64,000 nucleotides of DNA from Desulfovibrio sp. Its GTDB lineage: Bacteria; Desulfobacterota; Desulfovibrionia; Desulfovibrionales; Desulfovibrionaceae. The notes beneath the pieces are model-generated. The model did no database searches and was not told the DNA's origin. It was given only the letters and a program-made list of their open reading frames with translations. Position 1 is the first letter of the stretch, and the number at the start of each line of letters is the position of its first letter. Below are positions 43,921 to 50,733 of the stretch, piece by piece. Location of the stretch: the NCBI RefSeq assembly GCF_009712225.1, contig NZ_WASP01000006.1, positions 474,448 to 538,447 on the forward strand, in the 5' to 3' direction. Made by a program: the position numbers and the translations under genes.

Positions 43921-45222
43921 TTAGATCTGCTGCCTTCTCTGTCGCACAAGGCAGCCCACAAGCCCGAATATGCAGGCGGGAACAATCCAGCCAAGCCCCA
44001 CTGCCTCAAAAGGCAGGTAGGCGGTCAGCTTGATGGGCAGCCCAAATCCTTCCAGTACACTTATGCCGCTGCACAAGAGAGCACCGCCTGTGGCAAAGCG
44101 AAAGACATTGTCGTTGCCTATGTGCTTGTCAAAAAGTGAAAGAACAATAACCACAAGTGTGCCGGGGTACAAAAACGTGAGTATGGGCGCGGCAAAGGCA
44201 ATGATACTGTCCAGTCCCACGTTTGAAACCACCATGCTGAAAAGCCCGGTGCAAACGGCCACGCACTTGTAGCTCACACGCCCTTTGCTGAATTGCGAAA
44301 TAAAGGTGCCCGTGGTGCCAATCAGCCCCACGGCCGTTGCCATGCACGAAACACTCATCACCACGGCTAGCACCACGTTGCTGGCGCGGCCAAACAGCCC
44401 GCCCACCAGATAGGCCGCCAGCGCGCCTTTTTCTGTATCTGCGGGGTACAGGCCAGAACCCGTGGCTCCCAGATAGCACAGACCCCCATAAATAACGAAC
44501 AGCAGTGCGCCGGCCACCAGGCTTGAAAGCCCCACAGAAAGCGCTTTCTGACTGCCAGAGGTATAGCCCTTGTTTTTCAGGGCGCTCACAATGACAAAAC
44601 CAAACACCAGCGAAGCCATGACATCAAGGGTCTGGTAGCCAGCCAGAATACTGTTCCAGGTCACGTTGGCATCGTGTACCGTGGGGTTGATTTCGCCCAG
44701 AGGCCAGGCCACAGCGGCGATAACAATCAGAATAAAACCACCGATCTTGATAGGCGACAGATAGCGCGCAATGGCATCAACCATGTTTGATTCGCGGTAG
44801 GCCAGTATGGTTGAAATGCCAAAAAAAGCTACAGAATACAGAATCTTGGCTAACGATATGCCTTTAGAAGAATAGCCCAGTGGCGCAAAGGAAATGGCAA
44901 AAGCCGTGGCCCCGGTGCGGGGAATGGCCAGCAAGGGACCAATGCACAGAATAATCGCACTCATCATAAGCATTGCTGGCACACTACCAAGCCTGTGCAA
45001 AAGGCCTTCCTTGGTGTCTATGCAGTCAGATGCAAGCATGGCGTAGATAGTCAGCAGCGCAAGGCCCACGTCTGCGGCATAGTAGCACAAAAATCCTGTA
45101 AACCACTGATTGCCAGCTGTAAGCCCGATATAGAGAGGAAAAACCACATTTCCAGCCCCAAAAAACATGGAAAACAGCGCTGCACCAACTATAAACGAGT
45201 CACGCAAGAGTTTTTTGTTCAT
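43921..45222 (-). CDS. brnQ: Branched-chain amino acid transporter (BrnQ family)
   Basis: A 433-aa inner-membrane carrier with 12 predicted helices. The N-terminal 'GAALFSMFFGAGNVVFPLYIG' is the strongest LIVCS-family signature; 'GPLLAIPRTGATAFAISF' lies near residue 97. BrnQ proteins take up leucine, isoleucine and valine with Na+ or H+. The start codon complement is at 45220-45222. It stands alone between convergent and divergent neighbours, so it is monocistronic. No regulator is adjacent. Substrate specificity within the family cannot be read from sequence. Confidence 0.93.
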   Translation of the reverse strand: MNKKLLRDSFIVGAALFSMFFGAGNVVFPLYIGLTAGNQWFTGFLCYYAADVGLALLTIYAMLASDCIDTKEGLLHRLGSVPAMLMMSAIILCIGPLLAIPRTGATAFAISFAPLGYSSKGISLAKILYSVAFFGISTILAYRESNMVDAIARYLSPIKIGGFILIVIAAVAWPLGEINPTVHDANVTWNSILAGYQTLDVMASLVFGFVIVSALKNKGYTSGSQKALSVGLSSLVAGALLFVIYGGLCYLGATGSGLYPADTEKGALAAYLVGGLFGRASNVVLAVVMSVSCMATAVGLIGTTGTFISQFSKGRVSYKCVAVCTGLFSMVVSNVGLDSIIAFAAPILTFLYPGTLVVIVLSLFDKHIGNDNVFRFATGGALLCSGISVLEGFGLPIKLTAYLPFEAVGLGWIVPACIFGLVGCLVRQRRQQI

Positions 45223-45406
45223 ATGATTCCAATAATAAATTTATTGTCAGGCGCTACAGTATGCCGTGGCTTACTGCCAAAGCGTCAGCCGCCGCCTCAA
45301 ATAACAGAATGGGGCACGCGAGGCCATACTCTTGTGCCATTTTTTTTCAGCCAATATTGCTTCTTCAATCCTGTTTCAACAAAATCGCAATGTTACTGAC
45401 GTATAC

Positions 45407-45440
45407 AAAACGGCCCAGCTGTGAAGCAACAGCTGGGCCG
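45407..45440 (-). terminator. Terminator of the di-Mop gene
   Basis: ACAGCTGGGCCG and its complement form a 12-bp stem (45411-45422 with 45429-45440) over a 6-nt loop; on the minus strand TTTT follows. Confidence 0.87.
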
Positions 45441-45491
45441 TAACAACGGCATGCCAGTAAATGCGGCTGCCTGCAGACTACCAGGAAAGAG

Positions 45492-45920
45492 CTATTTAGG
45501 CACAGCCAGGATGACCTGCGAAGCCTTGACGATGGCGGTAACTCTTTTGCCAGCTTCAAGGCCAAGGTTCTTGATGCTGCCCATGGTCACGATGGAGGCA
45601 ATGGAAGCGCCGCCGGGCAGATCAACGATAACCTCCGCATTAACCGCGCCGGGGGTAACCTTGCTCACAGTGCCAGCAAATTGGTTGCGGGTAGAGAGCA
45701 GGTACTTGTCCGCGTCATTCATCAGCAGCACAAAGCTGGCCTTGATAAGCGCAATGGCGGTTGCACCGGGCTTGAGGCCAAGATTGTTGGTACTCACCTT
45801 GGTGATGGAAGCAACAATGCTAATGCCACCATCAACAGCAAGCTCAACTTCATCATTCACGGCGCCGGAGTTTACAGCAACAACCCTGCCGCTAAAAACA
45901 TTTCTTGCACTGGTTTCCAT
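45492..45920 (-). CDS. Tandem Mop-domain (molbindin) molybdate-binding protein
   Basis: A 142-aa cytoplasmic protein made almost wholly of two molybdate-binding Mop domains: residues 4-68 and 74-140. Each begins 'SxRNxFxGxV' and contains 'GAVNxEV' and 'NLGLxxGxxxxAxIKAS', the loop that folds over the oxyanion. The ATG complement at 45918-45920 follows AGGAG; the frame is open 23 codons further without a site. Molbindins buffer molybdate or tungstate in the cell. No ModE helix-turn-helix or ModC ATPase is attached. It would support formate dehydrogenase and other molybdo- or tungsto-enzymes elsewhere on the chromosome. Confidence 0.9.
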   Translation of the reverse strand: METSARNVFSGRVVAVNSGAVNDEVELAVDGGISIVASITKVSTNNLGLKPGATAIALIKASFVLLMNDADKYLLSTRNQFAGTVSKVTPGAVNAEVIVDLPGGASIASIVTMGSIKNLGLEAGKRVTAIVKASQVILAVPK

Positions 45921-46344
45921 ATTATTCTCCTGTAGTTTCGCGGAGTGATAATCATAACACATGGGGGGAGGTATTCCTCCGCATTGCATGACTCAACCCT
46001 ACTAGCTCTTTCTCCAGATAGCCAACAACGCACACCATAAGATAAAATTGCAATTTTTTACTTTTATCATAGACAGTTACATGTTCACCCTTTTTCATAA
46101 TAACCTGATATTGCATAAAAAATTAAATTCAGAGGGCGCGTAGTTCAAATCGTTCAATGCTTCCAGCTGCATGCGTTGCAGCCAGCCACCAGATGACAAT
46201 TTTTCAAAGACACCGTACCATGCCAGCCGGACGCCGGATGGGAGCCAGTCTGAGTATTGCTGCCGTATCTCCTTGCAGTTGCGCCCTGTCCGGGCTACGG
46301 CATGCCAGCAAAAATGTTTGTCCTTTGCCAATAGTGGAGAAAGC
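45921..46344. other. Intergenic region with structured segment upstream of the flavoprotein gene
   Basis: 424 nt between divergent genes. The left half is AT-rich. At 46219-46232 CATGCC plus AGCCGGAC face GTCCGGGCT (46288-46296) and GGCATG (46299-46304), an imperfect 14-bp stem enclosing about 55 nt that ends 40 nt before the ATG. A minus-strand frame of 83 codons (46346 to 46095) overlaps the same segment, so the structure may be either a leader RNA or a gene remnant. Confidence 0.4.
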
Positions 46345-47718
46345 ATGAATACATTTGATGTCGTCGTTATCGGCGGTGGGCCAGGCGGAGCCAAGGCCGC
46401 TGGCATACTCGCCCGTGGTGGAAAAAAGGTTGCTCTGGTTGAGAGCACTCACCTGGGCGGTGTGTGCCTTAATTGCGGCTGCATACCCACCAAGCTGCTG
46501 CTTGGCGCAACTGCGCCCAAGGGGCTTTTGCGGGGTCTGGAGCGCCAGCGCGTGGCCAAGGGATCCATTGAGGTGGATTACGATGCCCTGCAAAAACGTA
46601 TTCAGCGCTTTGTCAAAGGTACGTCTCAAGCTCTGGGTAAAAGCCTTGAGCAGCTTGGCGTTACCCTTATTGATGGCCGTGCGGTCTGCACCGGCCCCAA
46701 CGAGGTGCAGGTTGTCTGTGCAGATGGCACCAGCCAGGCCCTGCAGGCCCATCGCATCATACTGGCTGGCGGCTCGCGGTCTGCGGCTTTTCCCGGCATG
46801 GCACCCGACCACGATGCGGTTCTGGACAGCACAGACATGCTGCGCATAACTGCCGTGCCGGAAAGCCTGATTGTGGTGGGCGCTGGTGCCATTGGCCTTG
46901 AAATGGCCGACTTTTTCAATGCCATGGGCAGCAAGGTGACCATTGTGGAAGCCGCCCCGCATGTGGCACCCACGGAAGATGCCGACCTGGGCCAGGAAAT
47001 GGCCAAACTGCTGGGCAAAACCGGCATCACCTGCATTACCGGGGTAAAGGCAACCTCACTCGCCACCATCAACGGCATGGCCGTGCTGGCCCTTGAAGAT
47101 GGCCGCGAACTCACGGCTGCCAAGGCCCTCGTGGCCGTTGGCAGAACTCCCAATACCGACGGGGTTGGCGCTGAGAGCGCTGGCTGCGTACTCAAGGCTC
47201 GTGGGTATATTGATGTGAACGACAGCCTTATGGCTGCCCCCTCGGTGTACGCCATTGGCGACATCAACGGGCAAACCCTGCTGGCACACGCGGCGGAGCA
47301 CCAGGGTTCTTATGTGGCGCGACACATTCTTGGTACGCATACGGCCCAGTATGCTTCCGGGCCCGTGCCTTCGTGCGTGTACGGCAGCCTCGAGATCATG
47401 CGGGTGGGCATAACCACCAAACAGGCTCTGGCCTGCGGTGGCGAGGTTACGGTTGCCAAAGCCCAGCTCATGGGCAATGCCATAGCGCAGGCTGGCGGCG
47501 ACGCCTCTGGCTTTGTGAAGGTGGTATGGCACAAGGGTGAGCTGGCGGGCATTGCCGCGCTCGGGCACGGAGTATCGCACCTTGTTACGGCCGCCCAGTT
47601 GCTGCTCTTGGGACAATACCACGGCGAGGCGCTGCACGCCTTCATGTTTGCCCACCCCACCCTGGATGAAGCACTGCACGCAGCGCTTGAAGCCCCCAGA
47701 GAAACCGTCAGCGCCTAG
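46345..47718 (+). CDS. lpdA: Dihydrolipoamide dehydrogenase-like flavoprotein disulfide reductase
   Basis: A 457-aa FAD- and NAD-dependent enzyme of the lipoamide dehydrogenase/mercuric reductase/glutathione reductase family. ATG 46345 has GGAG 5 nt upstream; the frame is open for 58 codons before it. FAD motif 'VIGGGPGGAKAA' (8-19); redox disulfide 'GGVCLNCGCIPTK' with Cys41 and Cys46 and an extra Cys44; NAD motif 'VVGAGAIGLEMA'; 'VYAIGDINGQTLLAHAA' for the FAD ribityl contact; C-terminal 'HAFMFAHPTLDEAL' with the His-Glu pair that activates the disulfide. No lipoyl domain is fused. No pyruvate dehydrogenase or glycine cleavage genes are adjacent, so its partner complex is open. Confidence 0.87.
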   Translation: MNTFDVVVIGGGPGGAKAAGILARGGKKVALVESTHLGGVCLNCGCIPTKLLLGATAPKGLLRGLERQRVAKGSIEVDYDALQKRIQRFVKGTSQALGKSLEQLGVTLIDGRAVCTGPNEVQVVCADGTSQALQAHRIILAGGSRSAAFPGMAPDHDAVLDSTDMLRITAVPESLIVVGAGAIGLEMADFFNAMGSKVTIVEAAPHVAPTEDADLGQEMAKLLGKTGITCITGVKATSLATINGMAVLALEDGRELTAAKALVAVGRTPNTDGVGAESAGCVLKARGYIDVNDSLMAAPSVYAIGDINGQTLLAHAAEHQGSYVARHILGTHTAQYASGPVPSCVYGSLEIMRVGITTKQALACGGEVTVAKAQLMGNAIAQAGGDASGFVKVVWHKGELAGIAALGHGVSHLVTAAQLLLLGQYHGEALHAFMFAHPTLDEALHAALEAPRETVSA

Positions 47719-47745
47719 CTGCATACCCCCATTTTATACGGTTTT

Positions 47746-47778
47746 GCCCCGGTCAGCGTCATGCTGACCGGGGCTTTT
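47746..47778 (+). terminator. Terminator of the flavoprotein gene
   Basis: GCCCCGGTCAGC (47746-47757), 5-nt loop, GCTGACCGGGGC (47763-47774), then TTTT. Confidence 0.93.
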
Positions 47779-47828
47779 CCTTACTTTTGTCAATTTTCAG
47801 ATATCAGATTAAGTATCATGTAAAATTC

Positions 47829-47857
47829 TTGTCAAACTGCAATATGTTGTCTAACAT
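47829..47857 (+). promoter_or_regulatory. Probable gdhA promoter with repeated half-sites
   Basis: TTGTCA (47829-47834), 17 nt, TAACAT (47852-47857). Half-sites ATGTT at 47844, AACAT at 47853 and ATGTT at 47862 alternate in orientation every 9 bp over the -10 region, as an operator might. Confidence 0.6.
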
Positions 47858-47928
47858 ACATATGTTTATGTTCAATTTATGCGAAATTTTTTCGGTGCAA
47901 TCCTCACCCCCCCTATCAGGAGAGCAAA

Positions 47929-49278
47929 ATGGCCTACGTGGAACAGGTGTTAAATAACCTTAAAGAAAGATATCCTCACGAGCCCGTATTTTTGCAGGCA
48001 GTACAAGAAGTATTGCAAAGCCTGCAGCCCATACTTTGCAAAAAGCCAGAATACGCGAAAATGAAGATACTTGAGCGTATTACCGAGCCGGAGCGCTGTG
48101 TTTCCTTCCGCGTGCAGTGGATGGATGATTCAGGACAGGTACAGGTTAACCGTGGATATCGGATTCAGTTCAACTCCGCTCTTGGTCCCTTCAAGGGAGG
48201 CCTGAGGTTTCACCCCAGTGTTAACCAGGGGCTGCTGAAATTCCTTGGTTTTGAACAGATTTTTAAGAACTCCCTCACCGGCCTTGCCATAGGCGGCGCG
48301 AAAGGTGGCTCTGATTTCAATCCCAAGGGCAAGTCCAAGATGGAAATCATGCGCTTCTGTCAGGCCTTTATGACAGAGCTTTGCACCCACATTGGCGCAA
48401 CTGTGGACGTACCCGCTGGTGACATTGGCGTTGGAAGCCAGGAAATCAGCTTTCTTTTCGGTCAGTACAAGCGCCTTACCCGTCGCTACGAAGGCGTGCT
48501 TACCGGCAAAAACCTGCTGTTTGGCGGCTCACTGGCACGTCCCGAAGCAACCGGTTATGGTGCGGTGTACTTTGCCCAGGCCATGCTTGAAGCTCTGGGC
48601 AAAAACCTTGAGGGCAAGGTATGCACGGTTTCAGGTGCGGGCAACGTGGCCATTCACTGCTGCGAAAAGCTCATTCAGGTGGGCGCAAAACCTGTTACCG
48701 TTTCCGATTCGTCGGGCATGATCTACGATGCTGAAGGTATCAGGCTGGATGTGCTCAAACAGGTGAAGGAAATCGAACGCAAGCCGCTCACCCGCTATGC
48801 GGAACTGGTTTCTACCGCAACCTACACCCCCGTAAAGGCCTACCCCGAGGGCCGCAATGCAGTGTGGAGCGTGCCCTGCTTTGCGGCCTTCCCCTGCGCG
48901 ACGCAGAACGAGCTGAACCTGGCCGACGCACAAACCCTGCTGGACAACGGCTGCGCCTGCGTGGCCGAGGGTGCAAACATGCCCGCCACGCTCGACGCGG
49001 TGCACGCCTTTATTGCCTCGGGCATCTCCTATGGCCCCGCCAAGGCGGCCAACGCTGGCGGTGTTTCGGTGAGCCAGCTTGAAATGGCGCAAAATGCCAG
49101 CATGCAGCGCTGGACCTTTGAACGGGTGGACAACCAGCTGCGGCAGATCATGTATGACATTCACCACAATGCCGCTACCACGGCCGCTGAATTCGGCCAT
49201 GCCGGCAATCTGGTAATGGGCGCGAACATTGCGGGCTTCCGCAAGGTTGCCGATGCAATGATAGCCCTGGGTCTGTAG
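47929..49278 (+). CDS. gdhA: NADP-type glutamate dehydrogenase (GdhA)
   Basis: A 449-aa hexameric-type enzyme that makes glutamate from 2-oxoglutarate and ammonia. ATG 47929 follows CAGGAGAG. Motifs: 'GPFKGGLRFHPSVN' (near residues 86-99), the catalytic-lysine region 'IGGAKGGSDFNPKGKS', 'VPAGDIGVGSQEISFLFGQYKR', and nucleotide-binding 'VSGAGNVAIHCCEKL'. The length and these motifs match the roughly 450-aa NADPH-dependent small hexameric class. Together with the glutamate synthase operon at 50.7-55.8 kb the cell has both low- and high-affinity routes for ammonium. Confidence 0.96.
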   Translation: MAYVEQVLNNLKERYPHEPVFLQAVQEVLQSLQPILCKKPEYAKMKILERITEPERCVSFRVQWMDDSGQVQVNRGYRIQFNSALGPFKGGLRFHPSVNQGLLKFLGFEQIFKNSLTGLAIGGAKGGSDFNPKGKSKMEIMRFCQAFMTELCTHIGATVDVPAGDIGVGSQEISFLFGQYKRLTRRYEGVLTGKNLLFGGSLARPEATGYGAVYFAQAMLEALGKNLEGKVCTVSGAGNVAIHCCEKLIQVGAKPVTVSDSSGMIYDAEGIRLDVLKQVKEIERKPLTRYAELVSTATYTPVKAYPEGRNAVWSVPCFAAFPCATQNELNLADAQTLLDNGCACVAEGANMPATLDAVHAFIASGISYGPAKAANAGGVSVSQLEMAQNASMQRWTFERVDNQLRQIMYDIHHNAATTAAEFGHAGNLVMGANIAGFRKVADAMIALGL

Positions 49279-49321
49279 CATCCTTTCCTGCAAATGCAGG
49301 AAAGGCGCTGTACGCAAAAAG

Positions 49322-49374
49322 CCTGTTGCGGGGAATGCACTGAAGAGGCGGCATTCCCACGCAGCAGGTTTTTT
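49322..49374 (+). terminator. Terminator of gdhA
   Basis: CCTGTTGCG/GGGAATGC (49322-49338) pairs with GCATTCCC/CGCAGCAGG (49351-49368) with one bulge and ends in six T. A smaller hairpin (CCTTTCCTGC/GCAGGAAAGG) lies just before, near 49282-49305. Confidence 0.85.
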
Positions 49375-49401
49375 GCGCAGTGGGCTAAATATCACAGCAT
49401 A

Positions 49402-49968
49402 TTATTCTGATGGGCGAGAGGCATCACCCTGCCCCAGCGGGCGCTGCATGAGCACAATATCCACCCACTGACCAAGCTTGAAGCCCACGCTGCGCAGCAC
49501 ACCCATGTGCTGAAAACCAAAGCTGGAATGCAGGGCAATGGAGCCTGCGTTGCCGCTGTGGCCTACCACCGCAATCATCTGCCGCCACGGCCCCTGCTCG
49601 CAGCGGGCAATAAGCTCGTGCAGCAAGGCCCGGCCAATACCGCGGCCACGACAGTGGGCATCCACATAAATGGAATCTTCAAGGCAGTAGCGATAGGCTG
49701 AGCGCGAGCCGTAAAGCCCTGCATAACAATATCCCACGACAGCTCCGCCCTGCCGCGCCACCAGAAACGGCAGACCAAGCGCAAGCACAGCATCACGCCG
49801 CAGCGACATCTCGCCCAGATCTGGCGGCTGTTCCTCAAAGGTAGCCAATCCCTGCAGCACGTGCGGGGCATAGATAGCCTGCACGGCGGCCATATCCTGC
49901 TGCCGCGCATCTTCCACCACCACATTTGCGGAACCGACCCCTCCCGATACCGGGAATAACGTATCCAT
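49402..49968 (-). CDS. GNAT N-acetyltransferase, phosphinothricin-acetyltransferase-like
   Basis: A 188-aa enzyme using acetyl-CoA. I place the start at the ATG complement 49966-49968 with AGGAAG upstream; a longer frame runs into the neighbouring nitroreductase. The fold is the PAT/Bar subgroup of GNATs: 'IYAPHVLQGLATFEE' near residue 35, 'GYCYAGLYGSRSAYRYCLEDSIYVD' in the middle, CoA-loop 'RGRGIGRALLHELI' near 118, and 'NAGSIALHSSFGFQHMGVLRSVGFK' near the end. PAT-like enzymes acetylate phosphinothricin or, more often in bacteria, methionine sulfoximine/sulfone. The natural substrate is unproven. It ends convergently with gdhA. Confidence 0.87.
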   Translation of the reverse strand: MDTLFPVSGGVGSANVVVEDARQQDMAAVQAIYAPHVLQGLATFEEQPPDLGEMSLRRDAVLALGLPFLVARQGGAVVGYCYAGLYGSRSAYRYCLEDSIYVDAHCRGRGIGRALLHELIARCEQGPWRQMIAVVGHSGNAGSIALHSSFGFQHMGVLRSVGFKLGQWVDIVLMQRPLGQGDASRPSE

Positions 49969-50002
49969 CAGGCTTCTTCCTGCCTTGCAGCCAGAGTGTG
50001 AT

Positions 50003-50512
50003 TTACCAGCAGTTGTAGTGAATTTTGCTCTCGTTGAAACGGTCCGCCTCGCTAAAGGGCTGAGCGGGATGCCCCATAACCACGAGTCCAAGCATGTTGA
50101 TGTGTGCTGGGACCTTGAGCAGCTCACGTATGGGTTCAACGCGGTCCTCAAAGGGGTACATGCCGCACCACACAGTGCCAAGGTTCAGGCCGCGCGCGGC
50201 GATCAGCATGTTTTCGAGAGCAGCTGTGCAATCCTGCTGCCAGTAACCCGGAGACTTGGATTCTTCGGGATTGGCGCACACTACAATCACCACAGACGCC
50301 TCTGCGGCCATCTTGGCGTAGGGGTGGCGCTCGGCAATGCCCGCGAGCAAAGCAGCGTCGCGCACCACAACAAAGTGCCAAGGCTGCTTGTTGTGCGCGC
50401 TGGGTGCGCACATGGCCGCCTTGAGCACCAGTTGCAGATCCGCATCGCTCACAGGTTCGGCGGTAAACTTGCGAATACTGCGGCGGGTAAACAGGGCATC
50501 AAAAACATCCAT
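50003..50512 (-). CDS. Nitroreductase-family FMN protein
   Basis: A 169-aa flavoprotein. The start at the ATG complement 50510-50512 has AAGGAG upstream; an in-frame extension of 37 codons lacks one. Typical features are the N-terminal 'FTRRSIRKFTAEPV' that binds FMN phosphate, 'AMCAPSAHNKQPWHFVVV' near residue 35, and 'GLNLGTVWCGMYPFEDR' near 118. The short size matches the NAD(P)H-dependent nitro/flavin reductases and BluB-like relatives; substrates are often unspecific quinones or nitroaromatics. It is 34 nt upstream of the GNAT gene and probably co-transcribed with it. Confidence 0.88.
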   Translation of the reverse strand: MDVFDALFTRRSIRKFTAEPVSDADLQLVLKAAMCAPSAHNKQPWHFVVVRDAALLAGIAERHPYAKMAAEASVVIVVCANPEESKSPGYWQQDCTAALENMLIAARGLNLGTVWCGMYPFEDRVEPIRELLKVPAHINMLGLVVMGHPAQPFSEADRFNESKIHYNCW

Positions 50513-50643
50513 AATCAACTCCTTGTCTGTTGCGGCCCAGATGGTGCGCTCCGGCTCGGGCAACACCGCATGATTTGCAACAACTCCAACAATATACCAG
50601 TAGCTGCGACACTGCTGAAACATATCCTGCAGAGGGCGGTAAC

Positions 50644-50688
50644 CAAAAGCCCCCTTTCAGTCCCGGTTCAATCGGGTGAAAGGGGGCT
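50644..50688 (-). terminator. Terminator of the glutamate synthase operon
   Basis: AGCCCCCTTTCA (50648-50659) and TGAAAGGGGGCT (50677-50688) form a 12-bp stem with an inner CCCG/CGGG; on the minus strand TTTT follows. Confidence 0.87.
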
Positions 50689-50733
50689 GTTTGCTGTAAC
50701 CAGATACCTGAGAGACTCAGGCAAGCTTATTTT

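Noticed and set aside
46211-46310. Known riboswitch class (TPP, cobalamin, glycine, Moco)
   Set aside because: Some short words are reminiscent, but the ordered conserved blocks of each class are not present; kept only as a possible structured element.
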